Positions 34,273 to 44,018 are shown, counted from the stretch's first letter. The stretch is 64,000 nt of DNA from Bacteroidota bacterium (GCA_016721765.1 JADKHO010000002.1:1-64000); one strand, 5' to 3'. Numbers and translations: made by a program. The notes: generated from the sequence alone by a model not told the origin.

Positions 34273-36108
34273 CTAAAAGTTTAAAAATTCAGCGTATAAA
34301 TTTTGCAAATACGCTTTTGCTTGACTTAGGCTGACTTCATTTGTTTGGGTAGCAGCTATGTTTTTCTTTTCAACAAAGGAATAGGCAATCGAGTCATTGG
34401 CAGAAATCCAACCTACTACATTTTGATTGCTGTAGTATGCAAAATCCTTTGTTGTTGAGTTAAACAAGTTTTTACTCCAGGTGTATTTTTGAGTACTAAG
34501 TTGCAATTGAGCCAGCAGTGTGGCAGCTATATCTTCCTGTGTTCCAATTTTTGTGCATTGCATTCCTTGCATCTTCTCTTTTAGCACCTCGCCATAAAAT
34601 AACATGGGTATATGTTTTGATTTTGCCATATTCATATCATTTTGCTGGGGTAATCGATGACCGTGATCAGCGACCAAGATGAAGAGAGTGTTCTTATACC
34701 AGCTTGTTTTGGAAGCTTCTCGAAAGTAGTTTCCTAAGCATTTATCGGTATATGCGGCGGTGTTCCTAAATTTAGTTCCATCATCATTGCCTTTAAATTT
34801 AGGAATACCGGGAGTTTCAAAGGGTTCGTGATTACTAAGTGTAAGTAGTACCGAAAAGAAGGGTTCCTTTTCTGTACTTAAATCCTGAAGTTGTTTGCTC
34901 AATACAAATTCATCGTGTGCTCCCCATTTACTGTTAATTTGATTGACAGAAAATTCATTTTTTGTACAAATTTTTTCTACACCTGATTGACGCAGATAAG
35001 CGCCAATATTGGCAAATTCGACTTCGCCTCCATAATAAAATGAACTCTTATATTTTTGCACCATGAGGTCGCGATACAAGGAGGGAAGCTTATTCGATTT
35101 AGCAGTGTATTTTATGATTGACTTATCCGGTTGTGCCGGAAAAGCACTGAGTATGCTAATTAATCCTTGATCGGTGCGTGAACCGCTTCCATAAATATGA
35201 CTGAATAAAATTCCCTTTTCGGCAATACTATCTAAATTCGGACAAATTCCTTTTTCACCTCCCAAAGCGCCAATTACATCAGCAGTAAGACTTTCCATCA
35301 CAATAATAACAATATTGGGCCGATTGTTTTTTAAAATAATTTTGTTGCTATCTAAAGTGCATTGAAATAGTTCAGCACACACTTTATTTGCAATGGAATC
35401 GTTCATGAAATGAAATTTATTTTCCTCCTCCACCGGATTCCATATACTGCTTCCTAAATACCAAACCGGATTCACTGCGGCATGATTAATAGCCAATCGC
35501 GAAGAAAAATAGGCGGCGCTCTCATTAACGGGTATCAGTTGCCACCCGCCACGTGCTCCCATAAATAAAAATGGAGGTACAAGTAAAGTGATCACAATTT
35601 TTAATACAACACCTGATTTGATTTCGCTTTCCGGCAGGTGTATGAATTTTATCCAAGCTCGAAACACCAAATATTGCATTAGTGCAAGTACCAACACGGC
35701 AATAAATATATAAGAAAGGCTAAGGGAAGCCATCACTTCCTTCGGATAAAGTAAAAAGGCCAGTGCTCTTTTGCTCAGTAAACTTTGCCATTCCTTATAC
35801 AAGAGGGTGTTGCCTAAACTAATTAGCAACACCAGTAATATCAACAAAAACGCAACATAATTATTCCACTTCGAAATTGCCTTTGAAGGAATTGCAAAAG
35901 AAATAATCATTACGATAAAGAAAATAAAACTCAAATAAGAAGCCGTTGCCAAATCTAGGCGCAAGCCATAAAAGAATGACTTTGCAGCTTCAGGAACTGC
36001 ATTTTCTATTACAAAATTTAAATTATAAACAAGAAAGAATACCCGTTGAATAAAAAATAAAGCCAACCAGAAGAGCAGTACTTTCAGCAAAAAGAGGATA
36101 CTTTTCAT
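34273..36108 (-). CDS. LTA synthase-family membrane sulfatase-like transferase
   Basis: A 611-aa protein with about five N-terminal membrane helices (1-190) and an extracytoplasmic alkaline-phosphatase-fold domain (about 262-560). Key residues fit the LtaS layout: Glu272 in VIIVMESLTADVIG, nucleophile Thr312 in GSGSRTDQG, and Asp481-His482 in LVADHGHR. Family members transfer glycerol-phosphate or phosphoethanolamine to lipids or glycans. Gram-negative Bacteroidota lack lipoteichoic acid, so a lipid A or surface glycan acceptor is more likely; this is inference. Its start overlaps the DUF2807 lipoprotein stop by 4 bp (ATGA), so the two are translationally coupled. Confidence 0.85.
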   Translation of the reverse strand: MKSILFLLKVLLFWLALFFIQRVFFLVYNLNFVIENAVPEAAKSFFYGLRLDLATASYLSFIFFIVMIISFAIPSKAISKWNNYVAFLLILLVLLISLGNTLLYKEWQSLLSKRALAFLLYPKEVMASLSLSYIFIAVLVLALMQYLVFRAWIKFIHLPESEIKSGVVLKIVITLLVPPFLFMGARGGWQLIPVNESAAYFSSRLAINHAAVNPVWYLGSSIWNPVEEENKFHFMNDSIANKVCAELFQCTLDSNKIILKNNRPNIVIIVMESLTADVIGALGGEKGICPNLDSIAEKGILFSHIYGSGSRTDQGLISILSAFPAQPDKSIIKYTAKSNKLPSLYRDLMVQKYKSSFYYGGEVEFANIGAYLRQSGVEKICTKNEFSVNQINSKWGAHDEFVLSKQLQDLSTEKEPFFSVLLTLSNHEPFETPGIPKFKGNDDGTKFRNTAAYTDKCLGNYFREASKTSWYKNTLFILVADHGHRLPQQNDMNMAKSKHIPMLFYGEVLKEKMQGMQCTKIGTQEDIAATLLAQLQLSTQKYTWSKNLFNSTTKDFAYYSNQNVVGWISANDSIAYSFVEKKNIAATQTNEVSLSQAKAYLQNLYAEFLNF

Positions 36109-36848
36109 TCTTCGATTTTAATCAAATTTCCGCTGTCAGTTATTTCCGAACCTAAATCAGAGGGATTTCCTTTGTAATAAATGTTTCCAAGATAATTTAT
36201 TTTGGCATACAAAACATGGTCGACATTTATTTTCAAATCGTTCGTGCCCTTATTTGTAACATAAGTATAGCCTGTTTTTAGCTCCGAAGCATCCGTATAT
36301 CCATTGCCCGCTTGATACAGATAATTGAGTCCGATAGTACCACTAACTACCAGTTTACATTGCCCTGTATGAATATTAAAATGCCCTTCTTGCGCTAGTA
36401 AATTTAACTGAATATCGCCTGTACCTTTGTGACAATCGAAATTAAAAACTGAAGCATTTAAAGTATTGGTGGTGCTAATGTTTCCGGCACCTCTATATGT
36501 AATGTGTTGCAAATTTTTGCAGTGAATAAAAATTGTAATTTTCTTTTTATAAGAACGCAAAAAATTAAATTTATTAGTGTTTTTAATTTGCATTTTCCCG
36601 TCCTTAATTTCTGTAGTAATGTCTGGAATAAGATTCTCTCCGGCTTCAATAATTAAGCTATTAAAAGTATCCTGTGTTAGTACAAGATCCATGTTATTAA
36701 AAAGTTCAATCTCCGTAAAGTCAGCAACATCGCGTTCTACGCTTGTTAATGTTCCTGTAGTTTGTAAATAGTCCGGGGCTGTTTCTTTATTGCATGAAAG
36801 CAGCATAAAGACAAAGAGTAAAGGAATTAATTCAATATTACGTTTCAT
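36105..36848 (-). CDS. DUF2807 (head GIN domain) lipoprotein
   Basis: A 247-aa exported lipoprotein. The signal peptide ends in the lipobox LLSCNKE, placing a lipidated Cys near residue 19. The remainder is a repetitive beta-rich DUF2807 region (about 40-235) with short repeated strands such as GNISTTNTLNASVFNFDCHKGTGDI and GQCKLVVSGTIG, consistent with a right-handed parallel fold. These proteins are common in Bacteroidota and of unknown function. The gene lies between the PagL-like gene (3 bp upstream) and the LTA synthase-family gene (4-bp overlap), forming a three-gene envelope operon. Confidence 0.85.
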   Translation of the reverse strand: MKRNIELIPLLFVFMLLSCNKETAPDYLQTTGTLTSVERDVADFTEIELFNNMDLVLTQDTFNSLIIEAGENLIPDITTEIKDGKMQIKNTNKFNFLRSYKKKITIFIHCKNLQHITYRGAGNISTTNTLNASVFNFDCHKGTGDIQLNLLAQEGHFNIHTGQCKLVVSGTIGLNYLYQAGNGYTDASELKTGYTYVTNKGTNDLKINVDHVLYAKINYLGNIYYKGNPSDLGSEITDSGNLIKIEE

Positions 36849-36851
36849 TTT

Positions 36852-37937
36852 TTAGTTCCAATTGTATCCCATTCCCCATTCAAAATAATCGGCTTTGGCA
36901 TAATGCGTTTTAAGTGAAACGTTTGCAAAAAAGCGTTTCGAAAAATGATAGCGAATCCCATATCGGTTATAAATTATGCCATTGCTTTTGTATTTAGATA
37001 AGGCATACACTCCGGCTTGAATAGGAAACGAAACCTTTCCAAAAATTACTTCCCAGGAAATATTTATGCCCGCTTGTGTAATATTAGTTTGACTCACCGG
37101 CACTTCATTTCTTTTAAATTGCTCGTAAATTGATGCATCGTGAAAAATATCTAAGCCAAAACCCCATTTACCTCTAATACTATGCAATCGTGCCACATTG
37201 AACGATGCATTTAAAATAGCATATTTATCTCCTCCTGCAGGTGCTATCTCCTTCATGCCACCACACAGCACTACAAAGTATTCGATTCGTTTTTTAAATG
37301 TAGCATTACTGTCATAAGCAGGCACAGACTTGTGTGCAAAGGTGTAAGCTAATGCAAGGTTTGCTGTGGCAAGATTAATTCCCAAGTTAGGTGTTTTAGT
37401 TGCGCCGTTAGAAAAGTGATTCATGGCTAAACCAATTCCCAAATTAGTATTTGGACCAAGTTTAAATTTGGTTTCAAGCAAAACACTTATTGCAGCATTC
37501 AGATGCGAACCAATGGCATTGTTTTTATAATTGTTCAAGCGGTCAAATGGCTTTTCAATATATCCTAGGCCAGCACCAAATCGAAAATTGGCGTGAATCC
37601 ATTTCTTACGCAAGTAATGAAAACTAATGTTTGGGAAAAGCGCATATCCTCTTCCCAACACTTTATTTTTACCAAAATCTGTCGCAAAGAATGAAAGACC
37701 TAGGTCAGGATTATGATAGGCTCGTTGCCACTCCTTATTGCCTAGTGTTAGCTTTGTAAAAGTGAGCTCATACACCGGAAAATGTGCGCTTGAAAATTGT
37801 TGCAGGCTTGGCGTATGCACCATCACAAAGCCATAGTGATAGCGGAATCCAAGCTGGTAATTGGCTTGGTTTTGCCCCTTACTTTTTTCAAAGTTAAAAA
37901 ACAGAAATAGTATAAAAAGTAAAAAAAATCGTTTCAT
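36852..37937 (-). CDS. acyloxyacyl hydrolase / PagL-like lipid A 3-O-deacylase
   Basis: A 361-aa outer-membrane beta-barrel-type protein. The signal peptide (FFLLFILFLFFNF) is cleaved near KGQ. The central part carries the PagL-family motif LGIGLAMNHFSNGATKTPNLG, in which the His and Ser are the catalytic pair; NLALAYTF follows. Alternating aromatic strands (such as HANFRFGAGLGYIEKP) and a C-terminal aromatic ending (YFEWGMGYNWN) fit a barrel. It would remove the 3-O acyl chain of lipid A, changing outer membrane properties. It is the first gene of the operon with the DUF2807 and LTA synthase-family genes. Confidence 0.83.
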   Translation of the reverse strand: MKRFFLLFILFLFFNFEKSKGQNQANYQLGFRYHYGFVMVHTPSLQQFSSAHFPVYELTFTKLTLGNKEWQRAYHNPDLGLSFFATDFGKNKVLGRGYALFPNISFHYLRKKWIHANFRFGAGLGYIEKPFDRLNNYKNNAIGSHLNAAISVLLETKFKLGPNTNLGIGLAMNHFSNGATKTPNLGINLATANLALAYTFAHKSVPAYDSNATFKKRIEYFVVLCGGMKEIAPAGGDKYAILNASFNVARLHSIRGKWGFGLDIFHDASIYEQFKRNEVPVSQTNITQAGINISWEVIFGKVSFPIQAGVYALSKYKSNGIIYNRYGIRYHFSKRFFANVSLKTHYAKADYFEWGMGYNWN

Positions 37938-38061
37938 TTTTTAGTGCGGTAAAAATAGAAAAAACAGCTTAATATGCTTTGTTTTCTTTGTAAACACTAC
38001 TTGCCTAGGGATTGGGTTTTAGGAACAAGTGCAGTAAAATAAATTAAATATAAAGATTGCT

Positions 38062-38069
38062 TACCTTTG
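38062..38069 (+). promoter_or_regulatory. -7 promoter box of rnpB
   Basis: TACCTTTG matches TAnnTTTG and ends 5 bp before the predicted 5' end of RNase P RNA. A -33 TTG is not evident. Confidence 0.6.
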
Positions 38070-38073
38070 CAGC

Positions 38074-38458
38074 ACAAATCGTTCTATCGTCAGTGCTGGC
38101 ATTCGTGCCAACAAGGGAGGAAAGTCCGGGCAACACAGAGCAACTTGCTTTCTAACAGAAAGGTCTCGTTAATTGCGGGAACAGCTAGTGCCACAGAAAA
38201 TAACTATCCGCCATTGGTGGAAAAAGGTGAAAACGTGAGGTAAGAGCTCACGGATTTTGGTAGCGATATCAAAATCGGGTAAACCTCAGGTGTTGAAAGA
38301 CCAAATAAACCTCACATTAGGAGCTGCTCGCTTCTGTTCATTGCAAAATGATGGTGAGAAGGGTAGGTTGATAGAGTGTGTCAGCAATGGCCCACCCAGA
38401 TAAATGATAGAACTGCAAACTGAAAAGTTTGCAGACAGAACCCGGCTTACAGATTTGT
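38074..38458 (+). ncRNA. rnpB: RNase P RNA
   Basis: The catalytic RNA that matures tRNA 5' ends. The conserved core GAGGAAAGTCCGGGC lies near 38117 and its partner ACAGAACCCGGCTTA near 38435, the hallmarks of bacterial type A RNase P. The ends pair as P1: ACAAATC (38074-38080) with GATTTGT (38452-38458), giving the limits used here. Length (about 385 nt) is normal. A TACCTTTG promoter box lies 5 bp upstream and a U-tailed hairpin follows. Confidence 0.93.
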
Positions 38459-38467
38459 AAAAAATAA

Positions 38468-38500
38468 AACGCTGTAGATTTAGTTCTGCAGCGTTTTTTT
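38468..38500 (+). terminator. rho-independent terminator of rnpB
   Basis: AACGCTGTAG pairs with CTGCAGCGTT (10-bp stem with one G-U pair) around an 8-nt loop, followed directly by seven Ts. It lies 10 bp after the RNase P RNA end. Confidence 0.85.
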
Positions 38501-38525
38501 GTGACTTTTTCTAATCAAAAAAGTT

Positions 38526-39083
38526 TTATTTAGAAGAATGAATTAGCATGTAGAGTGCAGCCAGATAGGTTTTGGCATCCTTTAGCACACCGTTTTTAAT
38601 TTGAGCATAAAATTCTTCTGCTTCCATTTCAACAACTTCAATAAATTCGTTTTCACTGTCCATTCCGCCACCTGAATTAATTTTATCAGCATTGTTTACG
38701 CTTGCATAATAAATATAAAAAAGTTCTGAACTATAACCTGGTGTTGGATAGCAGGAAAGCAACAAGTGAATGTTTTCAGGTTGAATAGTATATCCGATTT
38801 CTTCCTTTGCTTCGCGTAAAGCTGCATGCAAGGGATCTTCGCCTGCATCAATTTTGCCGGCCAAAATTTCGAGTAATGGTTCCGGATGCTGGTCGGCAAT
38901 TGGATAACGCAATTGTTTGGTTAAAATAATTTTATTGCTTTGGTGATTGAATACCAAAACTGCAACTGCATTTTCTTTCTTTATCTTAACCCGACGGAAG
39001 CGCTTCCCACGTTGTTGAATTTCTGCTTCCTGAATGGTGAAAAGATCTTTGTAAAGTGTTTTTTCGTTGGAGATGGTATACAT
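38526..39083 (-). CDS. NUDIX hydrolase (ADP-ribose/GDP-mannose pyrophosphatase type)
   Basis: A 185-aa nucleotide-sugar or nucleoside diphosphate hydrolase. The NUDIX box is complete at residues 76-98: GKIDAGEDPLHAALREAKEEIGY, with the REAKEE metal ligands. LTKQLRYPIADQHPEP before the box is typical of the ADP-ribose pyrophosphatase/NudK branch. The exact substrate cannot be told. It lies downstream of the ABC permease gene (62 bp) and convergent with rnpB. Confidence 0.88.
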   Translation of the reverse strand: MYTISNEKTLYKDLFTIQEAEIQQRGKRFRRVKIKKENAVAVLVFNHQSNKIILTKQLRYPIADQHPEPLLEILAGKIDAGEDPLHAALREAKEEIGYTIQPENIHLLLSCYPTPGYSSELFYIYYASVNNADKINSGGGMDSENEFIEVVEMEAEEFYAQIKNGVLKDAKTYLAALYMLIHSSK

Positions 39084-39145
39084 TTCTTATTTTGATTAAT
39101 AAAATTCAGCTTTCAATTCTGCTTCTTCTGTGGAATAATGATGCA

Positions 39146-40489
39146 TCATTCACTCAGATTCAGTTTTTGGTTTGTGCGCAATGCTTCACCTAAAAAATTG
39201 TAAAGTGTAACACTCAAAAATATAGCAATCCCGGGAAACAAAGTCATCCACCAAGCGCTAAATTGATGTCGGCCTTCGCTTAACATGCCCCCCCAGGAAA
39301 CAGTGTCGAAAGGCAATCCAATTCCTAAAAAGGAAAGGGATGACTCTATTAATATTGCAGCAGCAACTCCAAAAGCAAGTGCCACCAATGCAGGCGACAT
39401 AGCATTTATGAGTGCGTGTCGAAATAGTATTCTGGTGTGGCTATAGCCCAACGAATGGGCGGCTTGGATATATTCGAGCTTTTTTACTTTCAATAACTCA
39501 GCGCGTGTTAGTCTAGCTATGCTTGTCCAAGAGGTAAAACCAATAATCAGTATAATGTTCAAAATAGACGGTTTGCAGATGGCGGCAATGCTAATAATCA
39601 ATATAAAAACAGGTAAGGATAAAATGATTTCGATACATCTGGAGATGATACTATCGAGTGGGATGGCAATATAGCGGCCTCCCCAAGCTGTGTGTTTAAA
39701 AAGGGTTGCAATTCGTGAACCCAATAAAACAATACCCAAAAAATAAATGAAACTAGTAAATAACGCTGCAAGCATTGTTAATGTTGATACCTGCATCGCA
39801 TCAAGGAGCTGAAACCTGCGGGTGTAGAATGCATAAAAGTATCCGATACTAACAGCAAAAATAAGCGCAATTAAAGTCGCCCGTGGTAATTTAAAACCAT
39901 CATCGCCAAAATATCCCGAAAGGCTGCCTAATAAAAGTCCGATGAAAGCCGCTATAATCATTGATAACATACCAATGCTCATGGAGGTGCGGGTTCCGTG
40001 AATTAATCCAGCAAATACATCTTCACCCCGCATACCACTACCTAAAAAATGTCGGAATCGAAAAGGTAAATTTTCACCTGTAGCTGAAACTTGCACCCCG
40101 AAAGGTGAAACGTAATTTGAATTGGAAAAATCACTTTTCCCCGGCGAATAGGGGATAGGGCACCAAAGTATTGTTTCATAAGGTAGCTTTTTCCAATCTG
40201 CAATATCGAGTTGTAACGCAGGTAAATGTTCCCCGCGTTGGGATTCAAAAACATAATTTTTTGTAACGTTAAATGGATTTAAATCGGTAAAAGCAGGGAA
40301 ATAATGCTTTCCTTTTAACTTCATGTAGAGTGGTTTTTCATTTGCCAGAATAGGCGCCAATAATGCGATTAAAGCAAGAAGCGCAAGTAAGAAAATCCCC
40401 TTTTTCAAGCCCTTGTTTTTTTGCCTGTGCGAAAATTGCTTCCATGAAACAATTGCTGCACCTCCCGAATTTGCTTCTGTTTGACTCAT
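39146..40489 (-). CDS. ABC transporter permease, DppC/OppC type
   Basis: A 447-aa inner-membrane permease of a peptide/nickel-type importer. The first helix (residues 31-50) is followed by a long periplasmic insertion (about 50-160, with PFGVQVSATGENLPFRFRH), then the permease core. The EAA-type cytoplasmic loop that contacts the ATPase is EYIQAAHSLGYSHTRILFRHAL, and the last helices read ESSLSFLGIGLPFDTVSWGGML, typical of OppC. Its start overlaps the OppB-type gene stop by 4 bp. Confidence 0.9.
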   Translation of the reverse strand: MSQTEANSGGAAIVSWKQFSHRQKNKGLKKGIFLLALLALIALLAPILANEKPLYMKLKGKHYFPAFTDLNPFNVTKNYVFESQRGEHLPALQLDIADWKKLPYETILWCPIPYSPGKSDFSNSNYVSPFGVQVSATGENLPFRFRHFLGSGMRGEDVFAGLIHGTRTSMSIGMLSMIIAAFIGLLLGSLSGYFGDDGFKLPRATLIALIFAVSIGYFYAFYTRRFQLLDAMQVSTLTMLAALFTSFIYFLGIVLLGSRIATLFKHTAWGGRYIAIPLDSIISRCIEIILSLPVFILIISIAAICKPSILNIILIIGFTSWTSIARLTRAELLKVKKLEYIQAAHSLGYSHTRILFRHALINAMSPALVALAFGVAAAILIESSLSFLGIGLPFDTVSWGGMLSEGRHQFSAWWMTLFPGIAIFLSVTLYNFLGEALRTNQKLNLSE

Positions 40490-41982
40490 CGTGTTTTGTG
40501 AAATAAAATTCTTGGATCAACAAAAGCATAGAGCAAATCGGCAAGTAAAGCACCTACAACCGTCATACATCCAGCTAAGGTAAATACGCAAACAATTACA
40601 GGATAATCTTGATTTTGAATGGCTGTGAACGTTTCGAGTCCCATTCCGGGTAGAGTGAAAATACTTTCCAAAATAACAGAACCGCCTAATGCATAAGGAA
40701 ACACATTTGCAAATAAAGTAATGAGTGGCAAGAGCGCATTTTTGAAGGCATGTTTGTAAAGTACCCGGCGCTCCGAAAGGCCTTTTGCTCTTGCTGTACG
40801 GATGTATTCTAATGGAAGATTCTCAAGTAAAGCAGCACGTGTAGACCTGCTTAGAAAGGCGAGTGAACTGTATACATAACAAATCAATGGCAAAACTAAA
40901 TACGGAATTTGAATGCGTAAACGCTCGATAATGCTTGTATTTTCGGCTATTCCGGTAGCCGGTTGCAAACCTGAAGCCGGAAACCAATTAAGTACATCAG
41001 GGTTTGAGAAGGTCATTAATAATAAAGTTGCAACAAAAAAGGAGGGCAGTGCATAGAGCGCAAACAAAACCAGTGAACTTCCTGTATCAAAGACTCCCTG
41101 TGGTTTTTCGGCCGCTTTTAAAGCGATGGGAATACTTATCAGGTAGGCAAGCAGAATAGAAAGCAGTGAAAACAAAAGTGAAACTTTTATGCGCTTCCAA
41201 ATTTTATCCGAAACCGGTTCTTTACTGGCAAATGAGGTCCCAAAATCGCCCCGAATAATGCCTTTTGTAAATGCACTTCCGCTTCCGGTAAACATGTTAC
41301 TATCCCCAAAAATCCAACGGTGGTATTGATTTTGGGGATGAAAGTGCATTGTAGGAAGATAGGTTTTCCAAATACTCTTATTTTGAGAAAGACCCTGATA
41401 ACATTGCTTTAGGGCATTAAATTGAACGGATAGTTGCTTGAAGTGTTTAAGCGCCGCAAGTGAATTATCGAGTTTCTTAAACTGAAATACTATGCTACTG
41501 TTAATATGTGTGTAGCGAAGAAAATTCACTGACGCAATAGAACTATTCAAATTTAGTTGCTGAAGTGTTGCCGATTTTTGATTTAAAAAAAATGTATCAG
41601 TCTTGAGGCTGTTAAGAGAAATGGATAAATTTTGCAAAGCACTTGCATATTTAGCAACAGCAGCCCAATTTCCGCATCCGTGAAGCAAACGCGCTAAAGT
41701 TTCCCTTTTCTCTTTATCTGAAATCCGATAAAGTGTATCGGGACTTGACCAATCGGATAGTTCAAAATAAAACAGAGGAAGTGTTAAGCCCAACTTTCGG
41801 TTCCAGAATTCCTTTTGTGCGCTAGTATTAGAATTTGCTTCTTCTCCACCGTCATGACTAGTTACCGTCATACGCGCCACAGGATCTCCCGGAGCGTTTG
41901 TGCTTATTGCAAAAGCGAGTAAGGAAATAATAAACAGAGTGGGGATAAAAAGCAGAATTCTTTTAAGTATATATTTCTTCAT
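40486..41982 (-). CDS. ABC transporter permease, DppB/OppB type
   Basis: A 498-aa permease, longer than E. coli DppB/OppB (about 306-339) owing to a periplasmic insertion of about 190 residues between helix 1 (LLFIPTLFIISLLAFAI) and helix 2. The insertion includes a coiled, Leu/Asn-rich part (LQNLSISLNSLKTD). The core keeps FTKGIIRGDFGTSFASKEPV, the EAA loop EYIRTARAKGLSERRVLYKHAF and the OppB ending FTAIQNQDYPVIVCVFTL. It forms a heterodimer with the following gene product. It follows the binding-protein gene by 98 bp. Confidence 0.9.
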   Translation of the reverse strand: MKKYILKRILLFIPTLFIISLLAFAISTNAPGDPVARMTVTSHDGGEEANSNTSAQKEFWNRKLGLTLPLFYFELSDWSSPDTLYRISDKEKRETLARLLHGCGNWAAVAKYASALQNLSISLNSLKTDTFFLNQKSATLQQLNLNSSIASVNFLRYTHINSSIVFQFKKLDNSLAALKHFKQLSVQFNALKQCYQGLSQNKSIWKTYLPTMHFHPQNQYHRWIFGDSNMFTGSGSAFTKGIIRGDFGTSFASKEPVSDKIWKRIKVSLLFSLLSILLAYLISIPIALKAAEKPQGVFDTGSSLVLFALYALPSFFVATLLLMTFSNPDVLNWFPASGLQPATGIAENTSIIERLRIQIPYLVLPLICYVYSSLAFLSRSTRAALLENLPLEYIRTARAKGLSERRVLYKHAFKNALLPLITLFANVFPYALGGSVILESIFTLPGMGLETFTAIQNQDYPVIVCVFTLAGCMTVVGALLADLLYAFVDPRILFHKTR

Positions 41983-42080
41983 ACTGCTTTAGTACTCATG
42001 GAATAAATTAATATAAGAATTATGCGTTTAGTGTTTCTCTATGGCAAATTGTGCAATGCAATAAATCGTGTTTTAAAAAA

Positions 42081-43922
42081 TTAATTTGTTCGCACTAGCA
42101 AATTATTTAGCATCACACCCGGTCGTTCAAAAAACATATTGGCATTGTTGAAGCGTTTGTGAATCACATTTTTTCGTTGCGCTGAATATAAAAAAACATA
42201 AGGCTGCTCTTCATAAATTATGCGTTGAAGTCGCTTTACCATTGGAATTCTCAATGCATCGTTTAAGGTAACTTTTATAGAATCAATAAGCGCATCGCTG
42301 GCTGCGTTTCCAAATCCAGTATAGTTGCTGCCTTGTGAAATCCAGGAACTGCTGTGCCAGGTTTGTGTGAAATCATCCGGGAAACAGCTGCCGCTCCAGG
42401 CACCTAACATGGCATCAAAATCGTGCTTTTGGGCTTTTTCATAAAACACGGCAAAGTCGAGGCCTTGCGGATTTGCTTTCACACCAGCTTTATACATAGC
42501 TTCTGTAATTATTGTCACAATATCCTTTATAAACGAGGGGCCCGACATATAATTCAGGTTAAAGCTTAACTGTACTTTTTCACCATCAATTAGTTTATCG
42601 CGAATGTTATCGCCGTCTGAGTCCTTCCATCCGGCTTCGTCTAATAATTTTTTAGCCTGCTCTACATCAAAGGGGATAATTGCCAAATTTGAATTGTATT
42701 CAGCTCTCTTAGCAGGTACAATGTTACTGGCCATGCGTTTTGCTTTTCCTTTAAATACAAGCGAAATAAATTGATCAACAGGAGTGAGGTAGGCCAATGC
42801 TTTACGCACTTTTTGATCGGTAAAATATTTTTTGTGATTTACTCCATCGGGTTTCATGTTAAATCCCATGTAGGTATAATCAAAAGAATCAGTAAAGCGA
42901 GAATAATAATTGCGGTTAAAATTTGAATCTTCTTGCAAGGCAAGTAGGGTCTTAGTTGCAAGCCAGGTGGAGGCGTCCATACTTTGATTTTTAAATTCAA
43001 GTATTTGGGCATTTTCATCTTGATTTAATTTGAAAATGATTTTATCGGGATATGCGTTTTCATAAGGTGATTGGCCAGATAATTTTTGTGTCCAATGGTT
43101 TTTCTTTTTAGTTAAACTAAGTGTTTGTCCATTTTCCCAAGCGCTGATTTGGTAAGGCCCCAATCCAACTAACTTATCAGAAGAATGCCCGTATTGTGCC
43201 TCATTAAATTCATTTGCCCAGGCAGTTAGTTCAGGCTGTTTATCCGCTTTAAAAGTGCTATCAGCCAATTGAAGAAAGGTATATTTATTCAGTACATTTT
43301 TCGGGTCGAAATAGCTGCGCTGCAAAATGGGGATTTCTGTTAGGAAAACGAGATTTTGTATGTAACGTTTCTTCATTTCAATGCTAAATTTCCTTGCATT
43401 TGAGGCATCCGGCACTATATTTTTCATGTTTTCCAAATAGGATTTGGCAGCAGGATTGTTGGTTAAAGCACAGACATTGGCTTTAAATGTAAATAGCACA
43501 TCCTCAACAGTAACCTGCTTTCCATTGTCCCAGCAGGGCTCATCACGCAGTTCGTAGGTAAAATGTAGTTCATCATCTGAAATTATTGGCATTGTTTTAA
43601 CTAAATCCGGACGAATACCAAGGTTAATTATATCGCTCGCCAATAACTTTTTTTGCGTGTAATTATTGATGAACGCCCTTCCGGAGGAGTTACCATTGGT
43701 GGGATGCATATCGTCGGGCAAGGAGGTGCAATGAAAAACCACGGTATTTTCTTTCGACCAATCCGCCTGAAAAGGCATATTATCGCTATTTTTAATAAAA
43801 TTACCCGAGTCGCCTAATTGTGCATCAGCACTGCCATTGCCCGAATGTCCGGCATCTGAGCAGGCAATCAACAGCACAGTTAGTAATGCTAAAACGTAAG
43901 AAATTAAGGTTTTAAAATGCAT
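42081..43922 (-). CDS. ABC transporter substrate-binding lipoprotein, family 5
   Basis: About 613 aa from the ATG at 43922, giving a lipoprotein signal (LALLTVLLIACSD, lipidated Cys at the LIAC-S junction). A longer frame to 44024 adds residues before the signal and overlaps a TATATTTG -7 box (43948-43955), so it is rejected. Family 5 (DppA/OppA) motifs: DEPCWDNGKQVTVEDVLFTFKA, VGLGPYQISAWENGQTLSL, VRKALAYLTPVDQFISLVFKG and WKDSDGDNIRDKL. It would deliver peptides or other oligomers to the two permeases encoded downstream. No ATPase gene is in this cluster. Confidence 0.9.
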   Translation of the reverse strand: MHFKTLISYVLALLTVLLIACSDAGHSGNGSADAQLGDSGNFIKNSDNMPFQADWSKENTVVFHCTSLPDDMHPTNGNSSGRAFINNYTQKKLLASDIINLGIRPDLVKTMPIISDDELHFTYELRDEPCWDNGKQVTVEDVLFTFKANVCALTNNPAAKSYLENMKNIVPDASNARKFSIEMKKRYIQNLVFLTEIPILQRSYFDPKNVLNKYTFLQLADSTFKADKQPELTAWANEFNEAQYGHSSDKLVGLGPYQISAWENGQTLSLTKKKNHWTQKLSGQSPYENAYPDKIIFKLNQDENAQILEFKNQSMDASTWLATKTLLALQEDSNFNRNYYSRFTDSFDYTYMGFNMKPDGVNHKKYFTDQKVRKALAYLTPVDQFISLVFKGKAKRMASNIVPAKRAEYNSNLAIIPFDVEQAKKLLDEAGWKDSDGDNIRDKLIDGEKVQLSFNLNYMSGPSFIKDIVTIITEAMYKAGVKANPQGLDFAVFYEKAQKHDFDAMLGAWSGSCFPDDFTQTWHSSSWISQGSNYTGFGNAASDALIDSIKVTLNDALRIPMVKRLQRIIYEEQPYVFLYSAQRKNVIHKRFNNANMFFERPGVMLNNLLVRTN

Positions 43923-43947
43923 ACAGTATAATTGGCTTGTATATGCA

Positions 43948-43955
43948 CAAATATA
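43948..43955 (-). promoter_or_regulatory. -7 box of the ABC importer operon
   Basis: The minus strand reads TATATTTG (TAnnTTTG), 25 bp upstream of the ATG at 43922. No -33 TTG at 19-21 bp was found. Confidence 0.4.
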
Positions 43956-44018
43956 ATATTCCCAACTGATTTGTATTTGCTGTAATGACAAGGAATTAGA
44001 AATGAAAAAATAATTAAT

